DNA of 64,000 nt from Paraperibacillus marinus (GCF_046237605.1 NZ_CP143542.1:3100001-3164000), one strand, 5' to 3'; positions 1-8,737 are shown, counted from the stretch's first letter. The notes: generated by a model not told the origin, from the letters alone. Numbers and translations are program-made.

Positions 1-350
1 GCATATTGGTTCAACTTCATGAATGCAAGCTGTTTATCCAGTTTTTCCGGCTTCCAGAGGTCATCACTATCCAGGAAGGCTACATATCTTCCACCTGCCT
101 TTTTCAAGGCAGCATTCCTGGCGGCAGCGGCACCGCTGTTTACTTCTAGAAAGACTGGCCGTATCCTTGGATCTTCCAAAGCAAAACGGTTGATTATATC
201 CCGCGTGTTATCTTTCGAGCAATCATCCGCAATAATCATCTCCCAATTCTGATAGCTTTGTCCCAATACAGATTCAATGGTTTCTGCAATATAATCTGCC
301 GCATTGTAGGCAGGAGTGATAATGGAAATAAGCGTCTGTTCCTGATGCAT
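1..350 (-). CDS. tuaG: Family 2 glycosyltransferase, TuaG-like (3' end outside window)
   Basis: This is the N-terminal 116 or so residues of an inverting GT-A glycosyltransferase; the rest lies beyond position 1. Visible family signatures are the opening strand ISIITPAYNA, the nucleotide-binding DDCSKDNT and the DSDDLWKP metal-binding stretch. ATG at 350 is preceded by AGGAGGT at an 8-nt distance. It lies 19 bp after tuaF in the same direction, the place tuaG has in B. subtilis, so it probably adds a sugar to the lipid-linked teichuronic acid repeat at the inner membrane face. The sugar donor cannot be told from the fragment. Confidence 0.85.
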   Translation of the reverse strand, partial: MHQEQTLISIITPAYNAADYIAETIESVLGQSYQNWEMIIADDCSKDNTRDIINRFALEDPRIRPVFLEVNSGAAAARNAALKKAGGRYVAFLDSDDLWKPEKLDKQLAFMKLNQY

Positions 351-369
351 GCAAGAGTACCTCCTGTAG

Positions 370-1047
370 TTAAACTTTCCTTACGAATTCTGGAAGCAAG
401 AGCCATAAAAATGCCAGTGTAAGGCCGATCAGCACTCCAAGAACCGCCCTTTCCTTTGAATCAAAGCCCGGGGCTGAAGTATGTCCAAGATCATCCGGCA
501 AAAGAAAGGATGCCGGCCTCAGCGACATTTCTTCCGTCTTCAATTCATAGAGAAAGCGCTGCTGATCCACTTTCGCATCCGGCCCTACCGTTTTCCCTTC
601 GAGCGCCTGGATGGAATCTGTTATGATCTTTTGCTTTTGCTGAAATCTCTGGCCGTCCATCTTTAAAAAGGCCCGCTGAACTGCATGCATGATCATTCTG
701 GTCTCTTTCTGGGGCAGATTACGCACATCAAGTCTGATGCTTTGTTCTGAGATGGGTGTCACTGATAAATTCTTCAGCAGGATTCCCTGATGTTCCTCCC
801 AGACACTCCTGGTATACTCTTTATAGAATCGGGGACTCGACAGGAGGGCGATCACTTTTTTCGAATCATTCAGCTCTGGCAGACCATAGCTGCCAAGAGT
901 GATCAGTGCTTCTCCCTCCTGCTGCTGTGCCTCCCCGGTCCCGGCGGGAATCAAATACCCTGAACCCCCGAGGAGGACAGGAAGCAGACAGATTACAAGA
1001 AGGTACCTCCTCGCTCTGCCCAGTATTCTCTTGCCTAATGTCTCCAT
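370..1047 (-). CDS. tuaF: TuaF-like polysaccharide co-polymerase / chain-length type membrane protein
   Basis: A 225-residue protein with one membrane segment near residues 15-33 and a second at about 203-220, enclosing an external domain of roughly 165 residues with a helical middle. That two-helix layout is the Wzz/PCP type seen in polysaccharide chain-length regulators, here without a tyrosine-kinase domain. It sits between tuaE (polymerase-like) and tuaG in the B. subtilis tua order, which is the main ground for the name. Start ATG has AAGGAG about 10 nt upstream. The exact role of TuaF is not well established even in B. subtilis. Confidence 0.75.
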   Translation of the reverse strand: METLGKRILGRARRYLLVICLLPVLLGGSGYLIPAGTGEAQQQEGEALITLGSYGLPELNDSKKVIALLSSPRFYKEYTRSVWEEHQGILLKNLSVTPISEQSIRLDVRNLPQKETRMIMHAVQRAFLKMDGQRFQQKQKIITDSIQALEGKTVGPDAKVDQQRFLYELKTEEMSLRPASFLLPDDLGHTSAPGFDSKERAVLGVLIGLTLAFLWLLLPEFVRKV

Positions 1048-1064
1048 ATCTGCAATGCTCCTTA

Positions 1065-2528
1065 TCAGGGAAATCTTGATTCTCTATGTTTCAATACTGA
1101 AACAAGGGCGATCACTATGCCCAGGAGTACCCAATGAAAGTAAAGATTCATAACTGAGCTAGGGCTAATAGAAGAAACCAGGAAGCCGGCAAGGGCCGGC
1201 AGGCAGGCTTCTATCAGCATCCTGCCTTTTTTGGTTTCGCTGCCATGCACACGGAACAGGATGATCATTAAGCTTCCATACATGATGACATAGCCCCCAA
1301 AGACAAATATCCCAAAGCTTCCCAGTATTTCAGCCAGCCAATTATGGACTTGAAGGACTGCACCTGTATAGTAAATCGGTTCATGCTCCAAATAATATGG
1401 CAGATTCCCGGCACCTACCCCGAAGCCGAGCGATCCTGTAAAATACATAAAGGTGTTCTTAAGCAGGTTAATCCTGGCTGTATTGGAGGGCAGAACTCCA
1501 TAGGACTGGAGTACTCCGCTTTGAAAATCAGAATAGAGTGCAGGCAGTTGATACAGGAAGAACAGCACTCCCACAGCTAAAGCGGCTGTTACAAAATAGA
1601 CAGCTGCTTTCTTTAATGTACGCGGCAGGATTATCATCATATAAACAGCTAATCCAGCTGCCGCCCCAAGAAGGCTTGCCCGTGATTCAGTCAGATCAAT
1701 TAAATATATGGACAGCAGGGCCAGCAGGCAGCATCCTGCCTTGATGAAGCCATTGCCAACATTCTTTGCTCCACTCAGGTAAAAGAAAAAGGTGATGGTC
1801 AAAAAAGCTGCAAAATCATTCTGATTGAAAAAAACAGATGTTGGATAATTCAATTTGTATGATGGCCCGCCATACAGGGAAGAAGTAGGAAGCTGGTAAG
1901 CAGCAGCATGATTGTATACTCCTATAGCCATTAAAAGGGCAGACATGGACATCCAGATGACACAAGCCGCTATCAGCCTGTTAAGCGTGGTAAAGGTAAA
2001 TACCGCCAGGAAGATAAAAGCCGTCCCAAAGCAAAGGAGAAACCAATACTTGATGCCTTCTGCCGGATCCTTTGTCCACAGAAGCGAAAGCATTCCGTAT
2101 CCAATCCAAAATAGGAGAAATAAAAGCGTCCCTTTTACTCTGGTATTCTCCCAATACACCGGAAGCACTTTATCACCCATTACGTGCCAGAGGAAGAGAA
2201 GCACACTCCCTCCCAAAATAATTCTGTAGAGGAAAAGGGTGACAAACCCCAGGTCCAAACTTGGACCGGATTGATTCAGGAAAGCCGCAGCAAGCAGCAA
2301 ATATACAGCAAGCATCGAAACTGCGCGCCTGGACATATACTTTTTCAGCCATATAACAGCAAGGACTGCCATACAGAAGGCTAGGGCTGCAATGAAAAAG
2401 ACAGATACTCCGGCCCAATAACACACAGCACCCAGTCCGAAAAGGAGAAGGGACGCTGTCTGCGCCCCCCGCACCGCTCCCTGCAATCCTTTAACTCCAG
2501 ACTGTGAGCCTGGATTAAGCAGCTGCAT
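1065..2528 (-). CDS. tuaE: TuaE-like O-antigen ligase/polymerase family membrane protein
   Basis: A 487-residue polytopic protein with about a dozen hydrophobic segments and one long external loop between the late segments (about residues 340-400), the layout of the Wzy/WaaL (O-antigen ligase) superfamily. In the tua pathway TuaE is thought to polymerise lipid-linked repeat units outside the membrane. The start codon lies just 3 bp after the epimerase stop and its only upstream purine run is AGGG inside the epimerase 3' end, so translation is probably coupled or the start lies slightly downstream. Sequence identity across this superfamily is low, so the assignment leans on topology and position. 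Confidence 0.75.
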   Translation of the reverse strand: MQLLNPGSQSGVKGLQGAVRGAQTASLLLFGLGAVCYWAGVSVFFIAALAFCMAVLAVIWLKKYMSRRAVSMLAVYLLLAAAFLNQSGPSLDLGFVTLFLYRIILGGSVLLFLWHVMGDKVLPVYWENTRVKGTLLFLLFWIGYGMLSLLWTKDPAEGIKYWFLLCFGTAFIFLAVFTFTTLNRLIAACVIWMSMSALLMAIGVYNHAAAYQLPTSSLYGGPSYKLNYPTSVFFNQNDFAAFLTITFFFYLSGAKNVGNGFIKAGCCLLALLSIYLIDLTESRASLLGAAAGLAVYMMIILPRTLKKAAVYFVTAALAVGVLFFLYQLPALYSDFQSGVLQSYGVLPSNTARINLLKNTFMYFTGSLGFGVGAGNLPYYLEHEPIYYTGAVLQVHNWLAEILGSFGIFVFGGYVIMYGSLMIILFRVHGSETKKGRMLIEACLPALAGFLVSSISPSSVMNLYFHWVLLGIVIALVSVLKHRESRFP

Positions 2529-2531
2529 GGT

Positions 2532-3467
2532 TTACAAAGACCCTGCCGGCTGGTTTAAAGTATGCTTAAAGGTTTCCTGCAGACCTGACGTTATATCAAA
2601 GGCCGGTTCCCAATCGAGCAGGATCTTTGCCGCATCATTAGTCAGCAGGCTGTGGCGGATATCCCCTTTCCGCTCTTCACGGTATTGGGCTTTTAAGGCT
2701 GTGCCGTTCACTGTGTTGATCGTATGTAACAGCTCATTTATGGAGATGGACTTTCCGGAGGAAATATTCACCGAAATATTCCCTTCCGGATCGATGGCTT
2801 TTACATTCGCAGCGGCTACATCCTCAACAAAGATAAAATCCCGGGTTTGTTCTCCGTCCCCGAAGATAACAGGCGCCTGTCCGCTTTGGATCCGGTCGGC
2901 AAAAATAGCGACTACACCGCCTTCTCCCTTCGCACTCTGCTTAGGTCCATAGACATTGCTGTAGCGGAGAATGCTGAATGCAAGGCCATATAGCTTGTTT
3001 GCAAGCTTCAGATAATTTTCCACCGTCAGCTTTGTTAGTCCATATGGCGACTCCGGCCTTGTCGGATGGTTCATGGACACAGGCAGTGCTACAGGATTTC
3101 CATACACAGCTGCAGAGGATGCAAAAACCAGCTTCTTCACCCTGCTTTTTACGGCCGCTTTAATCACATGCAGTGAGCCCTTTACATTTACTTGCTCATC
3201 ATACACAATATCCTGGATGGATTCCGCGACACTCACCTGGGCAGCCTGATGGATAATATAATGAGGCTCGAGAGATACAATCAAATCCATTACCTCCGGA
3301 CTTGTGATATCACATTCATATATGGAAACATCCAGGCCCCTTAGATTCTCCCGTTTTCCCGTGGAGAAGTTATCTATAACGGCAACCTCATACCCTTTAC
3401 GGAGCAATTCCTTCACAATATGCGAACCGATAAATCCTGCACCGCCTGTAACGACTGCTCTTTTCAT
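2532..3467 (-). CDS. NAD-dependent nucleotide-sugar epimerase (GalE-like extended SDR)
   Basis: A 311-residue extended short-chain dehydrogenase. Visible motifs are the Rossmann loop GGAGFIGSH at residue 8, the acidic end of strand 2 (VIDNFSTG), SSAAVYG and the catalytic YGLTK tetrad motif with its preceding SP. The size and motifs fit UDP-hexose or UDP-N-acetylhexosamine 4-epimerases, including UDP-glucuronate types; the substrate cannot be read from the sequence. GGGAGGA lies 6 nt before the ATG. It is co-directional with tuaD (12-bp gap) and tuaE (3-bp gap), so it is inserted in the tua operon, where B. subtilis has none. A role in making UDP-GalNAc or UDP-galacturonate for the polymer is inferred. 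Confidence 0.85.
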   Translation of the reverse strand: MKRAVVTGGAGFIGSHIVKELLRKGYEVAVIDNFSTGKRENLRGLDVSIYECDITSPEVMDLIVSLEPHYIIHQAAQVSVAESIQDIVYDEQVNVKGSLHVIKAAVKSRVKKLVFASSAAVYGNPVALPVSMNHPTRPESPYGLTKLTVENYLKLANKLYGLAFSILRYSNVYGPKQSAKGEGGVVAIFADRIQSGQAPVIFGDGEQTRDFIFVEDVAAANVKAIDPEGNISVNISSGKSISINELLHTINTVNGTALKAQYREERKGDIRHSLLTNDAAKILLDWEPAFDITSGLQETFKHTLNQPAGSL

Positions 3468-3479
3468 CCAGATTCCTCC

Positions 3480-4823
3480 CTATATCACACTCGATATCAT
3501 ATTTTTCTCTCTTTGTACGGCAGGCCGTCCTACCGACAGGTAAGTCAGCCCTGATTCCTGCATCTCATTCAAGTCAAAGATATTGCGCCCGTCCACAACG
3601 ATTGGCTGTCTTAAAACCCGTTTTAATTTAACTAGGTCCATTTCTTTGATTTCTTTCCAATCGGTTAGGATGATACATGCATCTGTGTTTTTCGCTGCAT
3701 CATATAAATCATCTCTGAATGCACAGATCTGGCCAAGCTCCCTCTCTGCTTCTTCTCTTGCAACTGGATCATAGGCTTTAACAAAAGCTCCCATCCCAAT
3801 CAGCCGGGGGATGATGTCCAGTGCCGGCGAATATCTGACATCATCGGTATCAGGCTTAAAGGCAAGCCCCAGTACTGAAATGGTTTTACCCTTCAGGGAT
3901 CCAAGGATTCCCGCAAGCTTCTCTACGAGCCTGTCCCTTTGAATCCTGTTCGTTTCCATGACCGCCTTCAGTAAATTAAATTCATAGCCGCAGTCTTCAG
4001 CTATGCGGAGGAGAGCTGCGGTGTCTTTTGGGAAACAGGATCCGCCGAATCCCACACCAGCCTGCAGAAATTTCCTTCCAATCCTGGTATCGAGGCCTAT
4101 TCCCTCGGATACGCGTCCTACATCGGCCCCCACACGCTCGCATATATTGGCGATGTCGTTAATAAAAGAAATTTTTGTGGCCAGGAAAGCATTCGCGGCA
4201 TACTTGATCATCTCGGCACTCTCCACAGACGTCTTCAGGATGGTCTTCGTAAATGGTTCATGAAGTTCCGCTATCGCTTGATAGGCATAATCACTAGATG
4301 TTCCAATCACAGCCCGCTCCATATTCATCGTTTCATAGATGGCAGCTCCCTCCCGGAGAAATTCGGGATTTGATACGATATCGAAATCTTGACCCTCCAC
4401 TGCATGTTCCTTGATGATCCCGGCAATCATTTTACCTGTGCCCGCAGGGACGGTGCTTTTGGTTACAATGATTTTATAGCCATTTAAATTTCGGGCAATC
4501 GTCACTGCCGCTTCCTTGACGAAGGTCAGGTCTGCTTCCCCGGTATCAGACATCGGAGTACCGACTGCAATAAAGATAATGCTTGCTGCCTGGACTGCAT
4601 CAGGAATACGGGTAGAAAACTCAAGATTTCCCATCCTGGTATTTTTTGCAATAAGCTCTTCAAGGCCCGGTTCATGGATCGGCATGATGCCAGCTTTCAG
4701 GCTTGCAATCTTTTGCTCATTGATATCACAGCAGATCACCTGGTTTCCGGCTTCGGCAAAGCAAGTTCCGGATACCAATCCTACATAGCCTGTTCCAATA
4801 ACAGTTATTTTTTTCAAAGTCAT
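3480..4823 (-). CDS. tuaD: UDP-glucose 6-dehydrogenase
   Basis: A 447-residue enzyme oxidising UDP-glucose twice to UDP-glucuronate with NAD. The N-terminal Rossmann motif VIGTGYVGL, the catalytic cysteine motif GGSCFPKD near residue 260 and the C-terminal UDP-binding domain (GLAFKPDTDDVR) are all present, so the enzyme looks intact. UDP-glucuronate is the acidic precursor of teichuronic acid, which fits its place after tuaC. Ribosome binding site GGAAGGG lies 4-5 nt before the ATG. It belongs to the tua transcript; such enzymes also occur in capsule clusters, but the flanking gene order argues for tua. Confidence 0.95.
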   Translation of the reverse strand: MTLKKITVIGTGYVGLVSGTCFAEAGNQVICCDINEQKIASLKAGIMPIHEPGLEELIAKNTRMGNLEFSTRIPDAVQAASIIFIAVGTPMSDTGEADLTFVKEAAVTIARNLNGYKIIVTKSTVPAGTGKMIAGIIKEHAVEGQDFDIVSNPEFLREGAAIYETMNMERAVIGTSSDYAYQAIAELHEPFTKTILKTSVESAEMIKYAANAFLATKISFINDIANICERVGADVGRVSEGIGLDTRIGRKFLQAGVGFGGSCFPKDTAALLRIAEDCGYEFNLLKAVMETNRIQRDRLVEKLAGILGSLKGKTISVLGLAFKPDTDDVRYSPALDIIPRLIGMGAFVKAYDPVAREEAERELGQICAFRDDLYDAAKNTDACIILTDWKEIKEMDLVKLKRVLRQPIVVDGRNIFDLNEMQESGLTYLSVGRPAVQREKNMISSVI

Positions 4824-4847
4824 CGATCCCTTCCGAATTATTGGCTT

Positions 4848-6041
4848 TTATATTAATACGCCCGCACCCTGTATGACCCTGCTGTATTCTTCCTTTAAAA
4901 GAAAGGCGTTCCTGCCAGCATGGTAGTGTTCATGAATCTTTTCAAACAGCTCCTTTTTCATGGCCTCCAGTTCCATGCCACCCTTTAAATATCCAGTGAT
5001 ACGTTCCGCGAGCTGTTCCTCTTGGCGTGGTTCAATCAGCAGCCTGCTGTATTTTCCAAACAGATCAGGCAGGCTTCCCACAAGAGTCGCGGCCACAGGA
5101 AGCTTTAAGGCAAGTGCTTCTATTACAACGGTCGGCATGCCTTCTGTATACGAGGGAAGTGCAAATACATCACTGGCGTTCATATAATCCCTGATTTCCC
5201 GATTTTCCACTTCGCCTGTTAGAAACAGCCTGTCACCTAACTCAGGGTATTCCCGCAATCTTGCAGCTGCCGGCCCTGCACCTGAAAAGACGACGGCTGT
5301 ATCGGCACTGAGTCTCTTTAGAGAATCAGCCAATTCAAATACCCCTTTTTCCCTTGTCAGCCTTCCTGCAAATAATACAATCTTCTTATCCGGAGGAAGG
5401 CGAAGGCGCTTTTTGGTGACAGCCTTGGGTTCCGATGTAGTCTGGAATCTGGCCAAGTCCACCCCGAGCGGCAGGATCGAGCTGTCCCTTCCTGAAATGG
5501 AGAGGGCCTTTTCCCTCAGTGTCCCCCCGACACATAAGACCGAATGGGCATCCCGCATAGAGTGTATGAAAGCAGTCCTTGCGCTCCTGCTGTAATGAGG
5601 ATATACATTCACATCGCTTCCATGCAGCGTCAGCAGCCACGGCAGGCCGGTACGTTGTGACAGAAGCCTGGCTGCCCCTCCGGAAGGCATCGCAAAATGA
5701 GCGTGAATCAAGTCCGGTTCCATTTCTTCGATTATTCCAGTCCCATAGACTGCCTCAGCAATCCGCTTTCCAGGCTGAGCCCAGCGGAGCTGTCCGGGCA
5801 GTGCGGTATATTCCGGACGGAGCACTCTAATTCCGTTCCTGATATACTCTTTTGGAACTTCTCCAAGTTCCCGGTGCCTTTCTTTAAGCGGGAGAAGTGA
5901 TGATATCCGTTTCGGCACGGGGCATACGACAGTCACCTCAACCCCAAGTTTTGTCAGGGCCTTTGCCTGGGTTTCATGGAAAACGCCGCTCCCAGGCTGA
6001 ATTTCGCTTGGATAGGCACTGGTTATCCAAAGTGCTTTCAT
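4848..6041 (-). CDS. tuaC: Family 4 glycosyltransferase, TuaC-like
   Basis: A 397-residue GT-B retaining glycosyltransferase. Features are the N-terminal ITSAYPSE strand, the acceptor-domain HAHFAMPSGG and LHGSDVNVYP, then the donor-domain GRLTREKGV and the EGMPTVVIEALAL stretch with the paired glutamates. The start at 6041 is chosen because GGGAGG lies just upstream and because its ATG overlaps the tuaB stop as ATGA; a longer reading to 6263 would run through tuaB and has no family similarity. It is the third gene of the tua operon and should transfer a sugar to the undecaprenyl-linked intermediate in the cytoplasm. Confidence 0.88.
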   Translation of the reverse strand: MKALWITSAYPSEIQPGSGVFHETQAKALTKLGVEVTVVCPVPKRISSLLPLKERHRELGEVPKEYIRNGIRVLRPEYTALPGQLRWAQPGKRIAEAVYGTGIIEEMEPDLIHAHFAMPSGGAARLLSQRTGLPWLLTLHGSDVNVYPHYSRSARTAFIHSMRDAHSVLCVGGTLREKALSISGRDSSILPLGVDLARFQTTSEPKAVTKKRLRLPPDKKIVLFAGRLTREKGVFELADSLKRLSADTAVVFSGAGPAAARLREYPELGDRLFLTGEVENREIRDYMNASDVFALPSYTEGMPTVVIEALALKLPVAATLVGSLPDLFGKYSRLLIEPRQEEQLAERITGYLKGGMELEAMKKELFEKIHEHYHAGRNAFLLKEEYSRVIQGAGVLI

Positions 6042-7492
6042 AAAGACCTCCCATTTTTGATAAACTTTCTGACATGATAGGGATATGCTGCGGCCAAAAG
6101 GACGAGATATAAAGCGGCAGCCGAAAGAATAGAAATAGCCAGAGATGGCAGAATTCCTGCTGAAAAATAGCCGGCTGATATATTCCTGGCACCAACTGCG
6201 GCGGCTGAAATGAACAGTGACAGCAAAGCAGGCTTCTTCAGGGCATACAGATAACTCCCCCACTTCAATCCAATCAATTTAGAAAGCAAGTATCTTCCCA
6301 GTATAAAGTTCACCAGACTTACACCGGTATAGGTCCAGGCAACAGCTTCAAGGCTGCCTGACTGTACGGCCGCAAATAAGGAAGAACCATATAATAAGAG
6401 CATGCCGGCATCCCAATAGAAGGCAAGTTCCGCCCGTCCCTTTGCAAGCAGGATGGCTCCACTCGGATTCATCAGCACTCTCAATGCTCCCACTATTGTC
6501 ATGATCTGCAGGATGGGTACGGCATCCAGCCACTCCTCTCCGAAGACGGTAAGGATAAAGGGACTCGAAACCGCCGCCAGGCCGGAAAGCATCGGAAATG
6601 CCGCCAGGGCCAGAATCTTCGTGATTAGCAAGTACCCTTCCTTCAGCGTTTTCGGACTGTCCTGGTTTTTTGAAAAAACAGGGAAAGCAACTCTTGTCAA
6701 AATCGGGTTGATTTTCAATACCGGAATTGTGATGATCTGATAAACAAGATTGTAGATTCCAAGGGCCTCTGCTCCCATAAATCTTCCGATCAGAAACACA
6801 TCCATATTAGAGGCAGCCCGGTTTACAAGCCTTGATAACAGCTGGAATCCTGCAAACCTGATGATGGTACGGCATTCATTCAGTCTAAAAACAAAAGCTG
6901 GGCGCCATGTTTTACAGGATAATGCCAAATACATGAGACCTCTTATGGAATAGAGGGCAGTTTGTGAAATCACGAAAGCGTAGAGCGGCTCTATACCAGC
7001 TGTCAGGATCAAAAGCACTAAAAATGATATGACGGCAGCTCCTGCCTCGATCTGTCCCAGTTTTTTAAATTCAAGATTCCGCTGAAGCAAATATTGGCTT
7101 TGCTGCCCGAATGGTGCTGCCAAAAAGAGCAGGGACAATATCTTGAGCAGATCCGGGAGCTCCTCCTGTTTAAAGAAGATGCCGGCAAAGGAGCTGGATA
7201 AGAATAGAGTGATACATATCAAGAACCCGCAGAATACATTCATCCAAAACAGGCTGGATAAAAGATCTTGAGTTACTTCCTTAAGCTGGATGATGGCCGA
7301 TCCCGCGCCAAGATCCAATATAATCTGTGCAAATATCAGGATGGCCGTCACTATTCCCACCGCCCCGAATTCCGCCGTGGACAGGACATTCCCCAGGAAT
7401 AGAAATTGAATGATCTGGAGGGCGGTAATGATTGCAGTGGATATTGCGGTCCACCTGCTCCCTCCGGCAAGATCGCCCCTCATGGTTCCCAT
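6038..7492 (-). CDS. tuaB: Polysaccharide flippase (MOP/Wzx-like), TuaB
   Basis: About 484 residues, nearly all in 12-14 hydrophobic segments, of the MOP flippase family (MviN/MATE/Wzx relatives). It should move the lipid-linked teichuronic acid repeat across the membrane. An ATG at 7522 inside tuaA is possible, but the ATG at 7492 follows the tuaA stop directly (TGATATG) and has AAGGAG 9 nt upstream, so it is preferred. The 3' end overlaps the tuaC start by 4 bp, pointing to translational coupling. Confidence 0.88.
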   Translation of the reverse strand: MGTMRGDLAGGSRWTAISTAIITALQIIQFLFLGNVLSTAEFGAVGIVTAILIFAQIILDLGAGSAIIQLKEVTQDLLSSLFWMNVFCGFLICITLFLSSSFAGIFFKQEELPDLLKILSLLFLAAPFGQQSQYLLQRNLEFKKLGQIEAGAAVISFLVLLILTAGIEPLYAFVISQTALYSIRGLMYLALSCKTWRPAFVFRLNECRTIIRFAGFQLLSRLVNRAASNMDVFLIGRFMGAEALGIYNLVYQIITIPVLKINPILTRVAFPVFSKNQDSPKTLKEGYLLITKILALAAFPMLSGLAAVSSPFILTVFGEEWLDAVPILQIMTIVGALRVLMNPSGAILLAKGRAELAFYWDAGMLLLYGSSLFAAVQSGSLEAVAWTYTGVSLVNFILGRYLLSKLIGLKWGSYLYALKKPALLSLFISAAAVGARNISAGYFSAGILPSLAISILSAAALYLVLLAAAYPYHVRKFIKNGRSL

Positions 7493-7493
7493 A

Positions 7494-8150
7494 TCAGCGG
7501 GCTCCTTCTCCGGTGAAGACAATTCTGAAGGTTTTCAGCAATATCTTGACCTCCAGCTCGAATGCCAGGTTTTGAATATATTCCAGGTCATATTTAAGCT
7601 TTTCGCGCGGTGTGATATCGTAGCCGCCATTCACCTGTGCAAGCCCGGTCAAACCCGGCTTCACAAGAAGTCTGTTCTTGAAACCGTATATTTCATTGTT
7701 AAATTGTTCAGTAAACACCGGCCTCTCCGGGCGCGGGCCAATCATGGACATATCTCCTTTTAGCACGAGAAGCAGCTGGGGCAGTTCATCAATTCTAGTC
7801 TTCCTGATAAATTCCCCTATCTTAGTGATCCGCGGATCATTGATAACTGCCCACTTTGCACCATGCATTTCGGCATCATTCCTCATCGATCTGAGCTTAA
7901 TGATTTTAAAGCATTTGCCGCCCTTTCCGACTCTTTCCTGGAAGTAAAAAGGAGATCCCGGCGATTCCAGTACAATCAGCACAGCAAAGATTATAATGAG
8001 GGGAAAGGTCAGGAAAATCCCTGCCCCCGCCAATGTGATGTCAATGAGCCTTTTAATTACAAGATATTGTGCTGCCTTTCTTGAGAGTGAGGGGTGCCGG
8101 ACTTGAACTTCCTGGTATGGATACGACTCGATGACTTTTTCTGTTCTCAC
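7494..8150 (-). CDS. tuaA: Undecaprenyl-phosphate sugar phosphotransferase, TuaA
   Basis: A 218-residue bacterial sugar transferase (the WcaJ/WbaP C-terminal catalytic type) that starts repeat synthesis by moving a sugar-1-phosphate to undecaprenyl phosphate. It has one membrane hairpin at about residues 36-58, then FYFQERVGKGGK, KLRSM, DELPQLLLVLKGDMSMIGPRPE and KPGLTGLAQV, the conserved catalytic blocks. GTG start at 8150 with AGAGGTGAG upstream. First gene of the tua operon, with a candidate promoter and PhoP-like repeats in the 130 bp upstream. Confidence 0.9.
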   Translation of the reverse strand: MRTEKVIESYPYQEVQVRHPSLSRKAAQYLVIKRLIDITLAGAGIFLTFPLIIIFAVLIVLESPGSPFYFQERVGKGGKCFKIIKLRSMRNDAEMHGAKWAVINDPRITKIGEFIRKTRIDELPQLLLVLKGDMSMIGPRPERPVFTEQFNNEIYGFKNRLLVKPGLTGLAQVNGGYDITPREKLKYDLEYIQNLAFELEVKILLKTFRIVFTGEGAR

Positions 8151-8196
8151 TATTGACTCACCTCTTAAGACGGATAGAATTGTTAACCTATGTCGA

Positions 8197-8278
8197 ATTA
8201 TAGGGAGATTCTTTATAGCTGGTATTGAGAGAAAATAAATAATTGTTAATGTTTATTAAGAATTTTCAAACATTTTAA
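8197..8278 (-). promoter_or_regulatory. Candidate tua promoter with periodic PhoP-box-like hexamers
   Basis: On the minus strand a TATAAT lies at 8197-8202 with no good -35. Upstream, four TTnAnA-like hexamers (TTAAAA, TTGAAA, TTAATA, TTAACA) start every 9-10 bp between 8244 and 8278. B. subtilis PhoP boxes are TT(A/T)ACA hexamers about 11 bp apart and the tua operon there is induced by phosphate starvation. The period here is slightly short and the array lies rather far upstream, so this is suggestive only. Confidence 0.35.
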
Positions 8279-8375
8279 CAAAGAACGCTCCTCCTTTTTG
8301 ACTAGGGGGCCGGTCTCCATCTGCTTTTTCATAATTAAGCCTGTCACAGTCTTAACGTTTCTTTACTATTTTTAC

Positions 8376-8408
8376 AAAAAAGATACCGGCAGCATCGCTT
8401 CCGGTATC
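8376..8408 (-). terminator. Rho-independent terminator
   Basis: Minus-strand hairpin with arms GATACCGG and CCGGTATC, an 11-base loop, followed by TTTTTT. It closes the transcript of the small gene at 8416-8571 and isolates it from tuaA. Confidence 0.85.
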
Positions 8409-8415
8409 TCGAGTA

Positions 8416-8571
8416 TTAATTATTTTGTTTTTCTTCAGACCTTTTAGTGTTTGATGAATTCAGGGCTTCATATATTTTGGATGTATTCATATCGCCTGTC
8501 AGCTCACTGCCGAATTCAACATGGGAGGCTGGCTGAGACGTTTTTCTCTGATAGCGGAGCTTCTGTTTCAT
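8416..8571 (-). CDS. Small protein (51 aa), possible spore protein
   Basis: A 51-residue hydrophilic protein beginning MKQKLRYQRK, with the stretch VEFGSELTG near residue 18. SD AGAGGA is 8 nt before the ATG, the start is 4 bp after the stop of the preceding small gene, and a terminator follows. EFGSEL resembles the E-F-x-S-E core cut by the germination protease GPR in SASPs, and the upstream neighbour has a similar EFSTEY. This makes a minor forespore protein plausible, but the family was not recognised. Confidence 0.55.
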   Translation of the reverse strand: MKQKLRYQRKTSQPASHVEFGSELTGDMNTSKIYEALNSSNTKRSEEKQNN

Positions 8572-8575
8572 AGAA

Positions 8576-8737
8576 TTATCCTCTTCCCTTTCTTCCCTGC
8601 TTTGAATTACGGTTTGCGCCCTTCATGATATTCTCGCCGTGGGCATACTCTGTTGAAAATTCTGCTTCCTCCAAATTTCTCTTTGGTGTTTTGCTTGATT
8701 TTGCAGCCGCATTAAACTCTGCTTTCCTTTTTGGCAT
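8576..8737 (-). CDS. Small basic protein (53 aa), possible gamma-SASP-like
   Basis: A 53-residue Lys/Arg/Asn-rich protein starting MPKRKAEFNAAAK, with EAEFSTEYAHGEN near residue 25. A GGGGGGAT run precedes the ATG. The residues around EFSTEY recall the GTEFASE repeats of gamma-type SASP (SspE) and its GPR cleavage sites. A sigma-G-like promoter lies just upstream and a second small gene follows after 4 bp. Gamma-type SASP or another minor spore protein is the best guess; similarity is short and could be chance. Confidence 0.55.
   Translation of the reverse strand: MPKRKAEFNAAAKSSKTPKRNLEEAEFSTEYAHGENIMKGANRNSKQGRKGRG

Noticed and set aside
6042..6263. 74-residue N-terminal extension of tuaC
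   Set aside because: It lies wholly within tuaB, and the ATG at 6041 has a proper binding site and starts the conserved domain.
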